DNA of 33,170 bases from JBAYHA01 sp964605975 (GTDB lineage: Bacteria; Patescibacteriota; Patescibacteriia; UBA11705; JABHMO01). Below, one piece after another: positions 16,844-23,685 of this stretch (its first letter is position 1; every line of letters begins with the position of its first letter). Below the pieces are notes generated by a model that had not been told where the DNA came from, did no database searches, and was given only the letters and a program-made list of their open reading frames with translations. The stretch covers positions 1 to 33,170 of the forward strand of contig CAZSER010000003.1 of NCBI GenBank assembly GCA_964605975.1, given 5' to 3'. The position numbers and the translations under genes were made by a program.

Positions 16844-17062
16844 TTATTTAATACTAAAAGCGATAACCAAAGCATAAATAGCAATAGCTTCAGCAAAAGC
16901 GGCTGACAATAACATTGGCACCAAAATTTTTCCAGCAGATTCTGGATTTCTACCAATTGATTCCATAGCCTTAGCACCAATTTTACCAATAGCCATAGCT
17001 GGAGCAATAGCACCAAGAGCAATAGTGGCGGCCTTGGCAATTAAAGCAATTTCCATAAACAT
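16844..17062 (-). CDS. atpE: Fo ATP synthase subunit c (ring proteolipid)
   Basis: The proteolipid that forms the rotating c-ring. Its 72 residues fold as two membrane helices joined by the polar loop GRNPES (residues 37-42, with the invariant R-x-P). The ion-binding carboxylate is E58, in AFAEAIAIYAL. The residues that create a sodium site in known Na+-type rings (Gln in helix 1, Ser-Thr after the Glu) are replaced by Ile, Ala and Ile, so proton coupling is more likely. It lies between atpB (80-bp gap) and atpF (66-bp gap), the widest gaps in this operon, with a hairpin after it. An internal ATG two codons later is an alternative start. Confidence 0.96.
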   Translation of the reverse strand: MFMEIALIAKAATIALGAIAPAMAIGKIGAKAMESIGRNPESAGKILVPMLLSAAFAEAIAIYALVIAFSIK

Positions 17063-17142
17063 TTCTGACTTTTATTAATTTCGACGATAAGATAATGTTG
17101 TTTTTTTTAACGTCGTTAATAAAAATCTATTTAAATTATTAT

Positions 17143-18009
17143 TTAATGTTCTTCGTCCGTCATTGCAATAGTGAAATAAACCAAAGTCAACATACCAAAA
17201 ATCAATGCTTGAATAAATCCAACCAACACTTCCAAAAACATAAAGGGGATAGGCAAACCAAACGCAAATAAAACGGCAATTGAACTTAACAAAACTTCTC
17301 CCGCAAAGATATTTCCAAATAAACGAAAAGACAAAGAAGCAACCTTGGCAACCTCACCAACAATCTCCACCACGCCAACAAAAAATTTAATGGGATTAAC
17401 AATCAAAACGGTCGGATCTTTAAATATTTTCTTTGGAATTTCAACTATCCCATGAATATTTATATATTTATTAAGATGTTTATAAAAACCAACCGCCATC
17501 GCCCCAAAAATATTTGAAAAGATTACTGAAATTAAAGCCAACGCTAATGTTGTATTTAGATCTGCTGTGCCTCCTCGAAAATATGGAATAAAAGACTTAT
17601 GCCCTCCCTCCTCAAGAATAAAGCCGACAGACCCAACTCCTGGGAAAAAACCTAACCAATTATTCAATAAAATTATAATAAAAAAAGTGAAGGCAAAAGG
17701 AAAAATCTTTAGTGACTTTTGTCGATCATTAGTAACCGAATCACAAAGTTTTACACCACCTTCAACAATAATTTCAAAAAAATTTTGGATGCCCTTGGGA
17801 ACTTTTGCTAAATTTTTACGCAAAACAACTCCCACAACTATCAAGAAAAAAACAACAATCCATGTATTTAATAAAGAATTAGTAATACTCACTCCACCAA
17901 TATCAAAAACCTTCTCCGCTCCCAAAGTAATTTCATGACTTACATGATGTTCTTCGCTCGCATGACTACCTTGTTCTAAGTTTAATTGCGTATTTCCCGC
18001 GATTTTCAT
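17143..18009 (-). CDS. atpB: Fo ATP synthase subunit a
   Basis: The membrane stator subunit that forms the two half-channels for ions next to the c-ring. The 288 residues include a roughly 45-residue hydrophilic N-terminus with several His, then about six membrane spans. The essential arginine is R229, in SLSFRLFGNIFAGE, the family signature of the fourth helix. The last helix has the conserved LVGFIQALIFGMLTLVYF pattern with Gln. The gene starts 2 bp after atpZ and is second in the operon. Confidence 0.97.
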   Translation of the reverse strand: MKIAGNTQLNLEQGSHASEEHHVSHEITLGAEKVFDIGGVSITNSLLNTWIVVFFLIVVGVVLRKNLAKVPKGIQNFFEIIVEGGVKLCDSVTNDRQKSLKIFPFAFTFFIIILLNNWLGFFPGVGSVGFILEEGGHKSFIPYFRGGTADLNTTLALALISVIFSNIFGAMAVGFYKHLNKYINIHGIVEIPKKIFKDPTVLIVNPIKFFVGVVEIVGEVAKVASLSFRLFGNIFAGEVLLSSIAVLFAFGLPIPFMFLEVLVGFIQALIFGMLTLVYFTIAMTDEEH

Positions 18010-18011
18010 AT

Positions 18012-18275
18012 TTAATTTTCTTCTTTTTTAAATTTTTTATCAGATACTTCCATTTTTTTTGCTGATTTTACCGTTTCAATTACCAATCCAATGTTCGTAA
18101 TAATAAATGCTACCCCCACACAGAAAATAGTTGACCAAGGTTCATTTTCTAATCTCTTATCAAGATACGAACCTAAAAACAAAGCCAAAATTACTGGAAA
18201 AGCGATCCATACTGAAATTTTAGCAAAAAGCTCCATTGCTGGACCAAGCCAATTAGACTCTTTTTCTTTAGACAT
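18012..18275 (-). CDS. AtpZ/AtpI-family ATP synthase accessory protein
   Basis: An 87-residue protein with two predicted membrane spans (about 20-38 and 48-66), a short loop with Asp-Lys (GSYLDKRLENEPW) and a lysine-rich tail. The size, the two-helix topology and the position as first gene of the atp operon match the AtpZ/AtpI group. Homologues help assemble the c-ring or carry divalent cations; which applies here cannot be read from the sequence. It overlaps no neighbour and has a good promoter directly upstream. Confidence 0.82.
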   Translation of the reverse strand: MSKEKESNWLGPAMELFAKISVWIAFPVILALFLGSYLDKRLENEPWSTIFCVGVAFIITNIGLVIETVKSAKKMEVSDKKFKKEEN

Positions 18276-18289
18276 ATAAAATCAACTTT

Positions 18290-18318
18290 ATACTATCACC
18301 AAAACAAAAAATTTTCAA
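18290..18318 (-). promoter_or_regulatory. Promoter of the ATP synthase operon
   Basis: On the minus strand, TTGAAA (18313-18318), a 17-bp spacer and TAGTAT (18290-18295). The first gene starts at 18275, so the leader is only about 8 nt long and contains no SD. All nine genes down to the terminator at 11332 are probably read from here. Confidence 0.65.
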
Positions 18319-18370
18319 TAGTTCCAATTTTTTTTATGTTGATAAACAGTAAAACAAATAAACAAAACCA

Positions 18371-19150
18371 TTATTTAATCCCAAAAATGACCTTTGCGTT
18401 CTCAATAGTAATAGTTCCCATTTTCTCAATAGGCATCTTCTTTATATCCGCCATCTTACCAATAACATATTCCACAAAAGCTGGTTCGTTCCTTTGACCC
18501 CGCAAAGGCACCGGCGTCAAGTAGGGACAGTCCGTTTCACTCAAAATTCGATCATTTGGAGTAGCCAATAAAACTTGCTCTAACTTTCCCGTTTTATCAA
18601 AAGTTAAAACACCATTAAAACTAATATAAAAACCCAATTCAACAAATTTCTTAACCAACTCAACAGGACCAACATAACAGTGCATTATCCCAGCTTTTTT
18701 AAGCGGATTTTCTTTTAATATCTCCAAAATATCATAGTAAGCAGAGTCAATTTCTTCTTTTGAACCACGACAATGAACAACAACGGGAAGATCAAGTTCA
18801 TTGGCTAATTTTAACTGTTCAATAAAAACCGTTTTTTGATTTTTAATTATTTCATCTCGTCGAACTTCGTCATAAATATGATGATAGTCCAAACCACACT
18901 CCCCGATCGCCACAACTTTTTCTTGCATAGCCANNNNNNNNNNTTCCATATCTTCCAGTTGAATCGGATGCAACCCAACAACCGCCCAACAATTATCAAA
19001 TTTTTGCGCCAATTCAACAGCACGCAGACTGGTCGAAAATTGCGAACCGACATTGACCATCTTGATATTTTTGACGCGACAGTTTTCAATTATTTGTTCG
19101 AAATCATTTTTATAAGCGTTGAAGTTTACATGAGCATGAGTATCAAACAT
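18371..19150 (-). CDS. tatD: TatD-family metal-dependent DNase, interrupted by an assembly gap
   Basis: A TIM-barrel hydrolase of the TatD family; known members are 3'-5' exonucleases acting on DNA. The metal ligands are visible: DTHAHV at the N-terminus (H5, H7), the Glu in AIGECGLDY, the His in VVVHCRG and MHCYVG, and the Asp in SETDCPYLTP. Ten N at 18934-18943 replace part of the gene after GLHPIQLEDME. The frame is kept across the gap, but the distance from GLHP to VAIGE is about five to ten residues shorter than usual, so the true gap may be longer than ten bases. It lies 83 bp after metG, with no terminator between them. Confidence 0.93.
   Translation of the reverse strand: MFDTHAHVNFNAYKNDFEQIIENCRVKNIKMVNVGSQFSTSLRAVELAQKFDNCWAVVGLHPIQLEDMEXXXXAMQEKVVAIGECGLDYHHIYDEVRRDEIIKNQKTVFIEQLKLANELDLPVVVHCRGSKEEIDSAYYDILEILKENPLKKAGIMHCYVGPVELVKKFVELGFYISFNGVLTFDKTGKLEQVLLATPNDRILSETDCPYLTPVPLRGQRNEPAFVEYVIGKMADIKKMPIEKMGTITIENAKVIFGIK
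18934..18943. other. Assembly gap (10 N)
   Basis: Ten unknown bases within tatD. A run of exactly ten is a common scaffold placeholder, so the real length is uncertain. Confidence 0.95.
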
Positions 19151-19233
19151 ATTTAATTTTAAATTTTTTGTTTGTTTTAAAAAAGATTGTTGAAAAAATT
19201 ACTTCCCAACATACCGATTTATTTAGATAAGTT

Positions 19234-20736
19234 TTATTTACGCAAAAACAAAGGTTCAATTTTTTTCAATTTTGTTTTCGGTTTTAAAGGTTCTTCTTTT
19301 TGAGAGAATTTAAAATCACAGTTCAAAGCTTCCGCTATTTTTTGCGAACTTTCCGGCAAAAAAGGTACTAATGCAAGTCCTAGATTACGAATAACTTCTA
19401 ACAAATTATACAAAACTTGTTCAACTTCTTCCGGTTTTCCTTCTTTTGCTAAAATCCAAGGCTTTGTTAAATCCACATAACGATCACTCCACGCAATTAG
19501 ATCCCAAATCGCTTTGATATTTTCATTTATTTTGAAGTTCTGATAGTTACTGTCTACTCTCTCCCAAAAATCCCCAAAATTAATTTCTGCCTTAAATTCT
19601 TTATCGGGCACAACTAAATCACAATATTTTTCTATCATACCGATAACACGACTAACTAAATTACCAATTCCATTTGCCAAATCGGCATTAAACTTGGTAA
19701 TAAAATCGTTTTGTTTAACATCTCCATCATCACCAAAGGGAAACTGAGAAATAATTAAATAACGAGTAGCATCAACACCAAATTCAGCAACCATATCGGA
19801 AGGATCTATAACATTACCCAATGTTTTTGACATTTTTTGACCATTCAAAGTAAAAAAACCATGCACAAATAAATTGTTCGGTAATGGCAACTCCAAAGCT
19901 ATTAATAACGCCGGCCAAATTAAACAGTGAAACTTCAAAATATCCTTGGCTAAAAATTGAACATTTGCCGGCCAATATTTCTGAAAATTTTCACCATTTG
20001 GATATTGCAAAGCAGAAATATAATTAACGAGCGCGTCAATCCAAACATAAGTTGTTTGCTTCTGATCAAAAGGAATCGGAATTCCCCATTCAACTTTTTC
20101 GCGACTAATGGCAATATCTTCGAGCCCATGTTCAATAAAACTGAGAACCTCAGTTTCACGTTGTTCGGGTAGAACATGCGGTTCTTTTTCCGTTATTTTT
20201 TGTTTCAAAATATCTGCATAATCAGACAAACGAAAATACCAATTTTTTTCTTTTATTAATTCCGGTTCTTTGTTATGAAAGGGACATTTGCCATTCACCA
20301 AATCTTCCAGTTTGACATAAGCTTCACAACCAACGCAATACAAACCTTCATGTTCGCCTTGATAAATAACTTCATTGCCGAGTGGCGTTTTGGCTGATTT
20401 TAACTTTTCTAAAACTTCTTGAACAGTCACTTCATGCTCCTTGTCGGTTGTCCGAATAAAATGATTATAACTAATATCTAACTCTTGCCATTTGTTTTTA
20501 AAAATCGCAGAAATTTCATCACAAAACTGTTGAGGTGTCTTGTTTAACTTAAAAGCAGAAGAGGCTATTTTTGCTCCATGCTCATCAGTCCCTGTTAAAT
20601 AAAAGACATTTTCTATTCCTAATTTCTGACGATAGTACCTTGCCACAACATCCGCAATAACTGTTGTATAAGCATGTCCAATGTGTGGCTTATCGTTAAC
20701 ATAATAGATCGGAGTGGTAATAAAATATTTGTTCAT
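19234..20736 (-). CDS. metG: Methionyl-tRNA synthetase
   Basis: Class I MetRS, which charges initiator and elongator tRNA-Met. The HIGH motif is H18-I-G-H21 and the KMSKT motif is in GQKMSKTLGNVI near residue 300. A zinc knuckle is present as CVGC plus CPFH around residues 127-147, one CxxC and one CxxH. The anticodon-binding helical domain is complete, but the protein ends at 500 residues, so the C-terminal dimerisation domain (about 100-150 residues in the E. coli enzyme) is absent, as in many short MetRS. It is followed by tatD, a common bacterial gene pair. Confidence 0.97.
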   Translation of the reverse strand: MNKYFITTPIYYVNDKPHIGHAYTTVIADVVARYYRQKLGIENVFYLTGTDEHGAKIASSAFKLNKTPQQFCDEISAIFKNKWQELDISYNHFIRTTDKEHEVTVQEVLEKLKSAKTPLGNEVIYQGEHEGLYCVGCEAYVKLEDLVNGKCPFHNKEPELIKEKNWYFRLSDYADILKQKITEKEPHVLPEQRETEVLSFIEHGLEDIAISREKVEWGIPIPFDQKQTTYVWIDALVNYISALQYPNGENFQKYWPANVQFLAKDILKFHCLIWPALLIALELPLPNNLFVHGFFTLNGQKMSKTLGNVIDPSDMVAEFGVDATRYLIISQFPFGDDGDVKQNDFITKFNADLANGIGNLVSRVIGMIEKYCDLVVPDKEFKAEINFGDFWERVDSNYQNFKINENIKAIWDLIAWSDRYVDLTKPWILAKEGKPEEVEQVLYNLLEVIRNLGLALVPFLPESSQKIAEALNCDFKFSQKEEPLKPKTKLKKIEPLFLRK

Positions 20737-20969
20737 ATTTATTTTGTAATAAATAAAATGTTTTTATAAAAAATTACGATTAATACTATTTTTTGAATTT
20801 ATTTTAATCTTGTCAAATTATAAGTTCCAATTTGAGGTTTTCTCCCATTTTTTACTTTGTAATAGTGAGTCTCTCCAAGCATCCAGAGAAAAAAATCATC
20901 TCTTACATTTTGTCGTGGTTCTATAAATTCACCATAACAAAAGATTGTGTTCTTTTATTCTTTTTCTGC
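20737..20969. other. Intergenic stretch without a recognised gene
   Basis: This is the part of the metG-rsmI gap (20737-21103) left of the repeat. It is AT-rich, with stop codons in all frames. A TTGACA on the minus strand at 20811-20816 has no -10 box at a normal distance, the nearest being TAGTAT after 22 bp. I see no RNA gene here. Confidence 0.6.
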
Positions 20970-21070
20970 TTTGTCATCTCGACTAAGTAACGCGCATGGA
21001 GAGATCTCCCGTTTGCAGTTCTTATACCTTTCCCAATTTGAGATTTCTCCACTACGGTCGAAATGACAAA
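20970..21070. repeat. Palindromic intergenic repeat, copy 1
   Basis: A 101-bp imperfect palindrome. The left arm TTTGTCATCTCGAC and the right arm GTCGAAATGACAAA are complementary apart from one T/C difference. Inside, GGAGAGATCTC on the left matches GGAGAAATCTC on the opposite strand at the right, so the ends form a long interrupted stem. The central part differs from copy 2. It encodes no protein and looks like a non-autonomous mobile (MITE-like or REP-like) element. It starts 34 bp past the rsmI stop and might also serve as its transcript end. Confidence 0.8.
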
Positions 21071-21103
21071 TTGGTGTTGTTCAGTTAATTTTTTGTTCTT
21101 AAT

Positions 21104-21757
21104 CTACTTTTTTTCACCTTCCACCAAAACAACAAACTCTCCTTTTTGATGCTCCATTACTTGTTCTAAGACTTGATTAATTGTTCCACGGTAAACTGAT
21201 TCAAACATCTTGGTAATTTCTCTGGCTACGACGACCATACGATCATCAGAAATATAATTTGCCAATTCCGTTAAAGTTTTAACCACCCGATGCGGAGAAT
21301 CATAAAATCCAACAGTATACTGAGAACACTTAATTTGTTCAAGCACTTTTCCCTTACCCTTATGAGGCATAAATCCCAAAAAAAGAAATTTATCCGTTTT
21401 TAGACCAGAAATACTCAAAGCTGAGATAATGGCCGAAGGACCAGGAATTGACACCACTAATTTCCCCATTTCGTAAGCCAATTCTACAATTTTGTTCCCT
21501 GGATCAGAAATTCCCGGAGTTCCAGCATCGGTGACATAACAAATATTTTCATATTGATTTAAAATTGATCTTATTTTGTCATCAGACGAGTGTTGATGTA
21601 AACATAATAATTTTTTTTTGAGATTGTAGTGATTCAAAATTTTCAAAGTTTCTCTCATATCTTCACAAACAATAACCTCAGCACTTTCAAAAACTTCAAG
21701 TGCTCTCAAAGTAATATCTTTTAAATTCCCAATTGGGGTAGCAACGATGTTTAACAT
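21104..21757 (-). CDS. rsmI: 16S rRNA (cytidine-1402 2'-O)-methyltransferase RsmI
   Basis: A tetrapyrrole-methylase-fold SAM enzyme that methylates the ribose of C1402 in the 16S rRNA decoding centre. Signatures are NIVATPIGNLKDITLRALE at the start, ICEDMRETLKIL-type residues near 30, TDAGTPGISDPG, IPGPSAIISALSISGL and YDSPHRVVKTL. With the ATG at 21757 it has 217 residues, about 65 fewer than E. coli RsmI; the small C-terminal domain is missing. The frame is open to 21775, but the -10 box at 21766-21771 lies in that extension, so I prefer 21757 and a leaderless mRNA. It is flanked on both sides by the palindromic repeat. Confidence 0.95.
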   Translation of the reverse strand: MLNIVATPIGNLKDITLRALEVFESAEVIVCEDMRETLKILNHYNLKKKLLCLHQHSSDDKIRSILNQYENICYVTDAGTPGISDPGNKIVELAYEMGKLVVSIPGPSAIISALSISGLKTDKFLFLGFMPHKGKGKVLEQIKCSQYTVGFYDSPHRVVKTLTELANYISDDRMVVVAREITKMFESVYRGTINQVLEQVMEHQKGEFVVLVEGEKK

Positions 21758-21765
21758 ATACAAAA

Positions 21766-21794
21766 ATGATAGCAAAAAAACCTAATTTTGTCTA
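21766..21794 (-). promoter_or_regulatory. Promoter of rsmI, giving a leaderless mRNA
   Basis: On the minus strand, TAGACA (21789-21794), a 17-bp spacer and TATCAT (21766-21771). The start codon at 21757 is 8 nt past the -10 box, which is where transcription itself would begin. Confidence 0.6.
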
Positions 21795-21798
21795 TATT

Positions 21799-21827
21799 TT
21801 GCAATTTTGGTGGGGTTTGAGTATAAT
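21799..21827 (+). promoter_or_regulatory. Promoter of the RlmI-like gene
   Basis: TTGCAA (21799-21804), a 17-bp spacer and TATAAT (21822-21827). Its -35 box is only 4 bp from that of the rsmI promoter, so the two rRNA methyltransferase genes share a back-to-back promoter region. The transcript would carry the whole repeat copy 2 in a leader of about 180 nt. Confidence 0.65.
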
Positions 21828-21866
21828 TTCTTAATAACAATATTATTATCAGTCAAATGTTGTTCT

Positions 21867-21979
21867 TTGTCATCTCGACCAAGCCGTTAGGTGAATGGAG
21901 AGATCTTTTTTAAAATAGAAAACCAATATGGTATTTTTTAAAAAAATTTCTCCACTCATTCCTTCGGTCGAAATGACAA
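21867..21979. repeat. Palindromic intergenic repeat, copy 2
   Basis: A 113-bp imperfect palindrome in the same orientation as copy 1. The left arm TTGTCATCTCGACC and the right arm GGTCGAAATGACAA differ by one base as complements. The inner boxes are GGAGAGATCT and, on the opposite strand, GGAGAAATTT. The centre is AT-rich and unlike copy 1. It lies in the leader of the RlmI-like gene, between its promoter and start codon, where the transcript could fold into a long hairpin. Confidence 0.8.
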
Positions 21980-22013
21980 CATGAACATTGATGTAATCTC
22001 AATTTTTAAAATT

Positions 22014-23195
22014 ATGATCAAATTAAAAATTAAAAACAAACGCCGTGGTCCGGTTCTTGGCCGTCATCCCTGGATTTTTTCACAGGCTTTTATCAGTATC
22101 CCCGAAGGAATAAAGTCCGGAGAACCAGTCATAATTTATGACGAAGATGATAACTTTTTGGGACAAGGTTATTTCAATTCCTATTCTCAAATTGCCGTTC
22201 GTTTGTGGAGTTTTGATGAAAATGAAGTTATTGATCAAAACTTTTTTGATAAAAGAGTAACCTCCGCCTTTCGACTTAGACAAAACTACATTTTGAACAG
22301 ACTTACAAATTCTTGTCGAATAATTTATGCTGAAAATGATTTCCTTCCCGGATTGGTCGTTGATAAATATGCCGAATATCTTTCAATTCAATTTCATACT
22401 ATTGGGATTGAGAAATGGAAAGATCAGATTGTTCTCGCCTTGCAAAAAGTTTTGAATCCAAAAGGAATTTTTGAAAAATCAGAAGTAAAAAATCGCCAAA
22501 TTGAAAACGCTCCTGGAAATTCAGGTTTAATTTCTGGTCAAATACCGGATCGTGTTATTATTTTAGAAAATGGATTAAAATTTTTGGTTGATATCAAAGG
22601 TGGACAAAAAACCGGTTTTTTTCTAGATCAAAGAGAAAAAAGATTAGCTATTCAAAAATATGCTTCGACAAAAAATGTGTTGAACTGTTTTTGTTATACT
22701 GGTGGATTTTCTGTTTACGCTTTGGCTGGTGGCGCTAAAAGCGTCACCAATGTAGATGTTTCCTCTTCTGCCATGGAGCTAGTCAAAGAAAATTTAATTT
22801 TAAACAAACTTCCCATTAAAAGTTGTCAATTCCTCACAATGGATGCCAAACAATATCTTCAAGAGTTACCGGAAAATAAATTTGATTTTATCATACTTGA
22901 TCCACCAGCATTTATCAAAAACCGTCACCAGATCAAAAAAGGGATAATCGGATACAAGAAAATCAATGAAGTTGCCATGCAAAAAATCGCCAACAACGGA
23001 ATTCTTGTTTCCGCTTCCTGCTCAGCTCATTTAAAACTGGAAGAATTTCGTTATTTATTAACAGAAGCACAAATAAAAAGCCATAAATCAGCCCAAATTC
23101 TGGAAACATTTCTACATTCAGCTGATCATCCAGAACTAGTAGCCTTTAATGAAACTGAATATCTAAAATGTTTAATCATGCAAATTAATAGCTAA
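22014..23195 (+). CDS. RlmI-like 23S rRNA cytosine-C5 methyltransferase
   Basis: A class I SAM-dependent RNA methyltransferase of the RlmI/YccW type; the E. coli member methylates C1962 of 23S rRNA. The N-terminal PUA-like part begins IKLKIKNKRRGPVLGRHPWIF. The SAM-binding motif is NCFCYTGGFSVYALAGGAK. Motif IV is ILDPPAFIKN, and a catalytic-type Cys follows in VSASCSAHLKLEEF. The longest frame begins at 21981, partly at the edge of the palindromic repeat; the ATG at 22014 gives 393 residues and aligns with the usual family start. There is no SD. A perfect terminator lies 12 bp after the stop. Confidence 0.92.
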   Translation: MIKLKIKNKRRGPVLGRHPWIFSQAFISIPEGIKSGEPVIIYDEDDNFLGQGYFNSYSQIAVRLWSFDENEVIDQNFFDKRVTSAFRLRQNYILNRLTNSCRIIYAENDFLPGLVVDKYAEYLSIQFHTIGIEKWKDQIVLALQKVLNPKGIFEKSEVKNRQIENAPGNSGLISGQIPDRVIILENGLKFLVDIKGGQKTGFFLDQREKRLAIQKYASTKNVLNCFCYTGGFSVYALAGGAKSVTNVDVSSSAMELVKENLILNKLPIKSCQFLTMDAKQYLQELPENKFDFIILDPPAFIKNRHQIKKGIIGYKKINEVAMQKIANNGILVSASCSAHLKLEEFRYLLTEAQIKSHKSAQILETFLHSADHPELVAFNETEYLKCLIMQINS

Positions 23196-23207
23196 TTTTT
23201 GTCCCTA

Positions 23208-23240
23208 TTAAAAAATCGCCCAAGCTAGGCGATTTTTTAA
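23208..23240 (+). terminator. Intrinsic terminator after the RlmI-like gene
   Basis: TTAAAAAATCGCC (23208-23220) and GGCGATTTTTTAA (23228-23240) pair perfectly around the 7-nt loop CAAGCTA, with a T-run in the 3' arm. It separates the methyltransferase gene from the RNA gene that follows. Confidence 0.9.
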
Positions 23241-23279
23241 TAAATTTAAACAAAAAAAAGAAAAAACACCCCACCCCTA

Positions 23280-23308
23280 TTGACAATAAAACAAAAGTAT
23301 GATAGAAT
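23280..23308 (+). promoter_or_regulatory. Promoter of the structured RNA
   Basis: A perfect TTGACA (23280-23285), a 17-bp spacer and TAGAAT (23303-23308). With the greA promoter it is among the best sigma-70 matches in the window. It is preceded by a terminator and by no gene on the same strand, so it starts an independent transcript near 23315. Confidence 0.8.
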
Positions 23309-23369
23309 GTTTTTTCTGGTGAGTTTTTTGCTCACTAGAAATAAACCTCCAAACACGCGGAGCCTCGAG

Positions 23370-23396
23370 ATGGCAAAAAGTAGAGATTCTCCCTGA
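23370..23396 (+). other. SD-led mini reading frame A within the structured RNA
   Basis: GGAG (23359-23362), a 7-nt gap, then ATG and the eight-residue frame MAKSRDSP ending in TGA. The first pseudoknot helix starts 13 nt after the stop. The GGAG may be hidden by pairing with CTCC at 23347-23350. Translation is not shown. Confidence 0.35.
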
Positions 23397-23409
23397 ATAA
23401 AAAGAAAAC

Positions 23410-23466
23410 ATCGGGTTAGACTTAAAACTCTAAGTCCAGTCAGCTAACTCGATACCGGAAGACTGG
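23410..23466 (+). other. Predicted H-type pseudoknot, unit A
   Basis: Helix 1 joins ATCGGGTTAG (23410-23419) to CTAACTCGAT (23444-23453), 10 bp with one G.U pair. Within its loop, ACTTA pairs with TAAGT (23420-23424, 23431-23435). The loop segment CCAGTC (23436-23441) is exactly complementary to GACTGG (23461-23466) beyond helix 1, which makes a pseudoknot. Confidence 0.55.
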
Positions 23467-23496
23467 CAACAAAAGTTATAAAAAGGAGGTGAAAGT

Positions 23497-23520
23497 TTGA
23501 AAATTAGAGATCCGCCTTAA
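23497..23520 (+). other. SD-led mini reading frame B within the structured RNA
   Basis: AAAAAGGAGGTG (23480-23491) holds a near-perfect SD. Seven nt after GGAGG a TTG opens the seven-residue frame MKIRDPP ending in TAA. The next strong helix begins 14 nt after the stop. The peptide resembles frame A (both have Lys-x-Arg-Asp followed by Pro). Translation is not shown. Confidence 0.35.
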
Positions 23521-23534
23521 ATAAGTGGATCCTC

Positions 23535-23661
23535 GTCCGCGGAATCCTTATATTTGAAAGTCCAGTACATTTTTTCCGCGGACAAAAAATCAAACCCGGT
23601 GAAAGTGCGAACTCTTACCGGGAATACGAACTGTGGCAGAAGCAAAAAAGCTTTCTGCTAC
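23535..23661 (+). other. Structured core of unit B with GNRA-capped hairpin
   Basis: GTCCGCGG (23535-23542) pairs with CCGCGGAC (23576-23583). Its loop carries AAGTCCAGT, the same box as in unit A, and CAGT (23563-23566) can pair with ACTG (23630-23633). CCCGGT (23595-23600) pairs with ACCGGG (23617-23622), continuing through AA/TT and AGT/ACT to a GCGA tetraloop. A third hairpin joins GTGGCAGAAGC and GCTTTCTGCTAC (23633-23661), with one bulge. The hairpins make this unit about 65 nt longer than unit A. Confidence 0.55.
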
Positions 23662-23685
23662 CATAACAAAAAAAGGAGGTGGAGA

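Noticed and set aside
17080..17120. Possible hairpin before atpE (CGACG with CGTCG, and the palindrome TTAACGTCGTTAA)
   Set aside because: The stem is only about five base pairs, with a long AT-rich loop and no U-run; too weak to call.
23595..23622. Group II intron domain V, because of GGTGAAAGT
   Set aside because: The stem and catalytic triad pattern do not fit, and there is no reverse transcriptase gene or other intron domain nearby.
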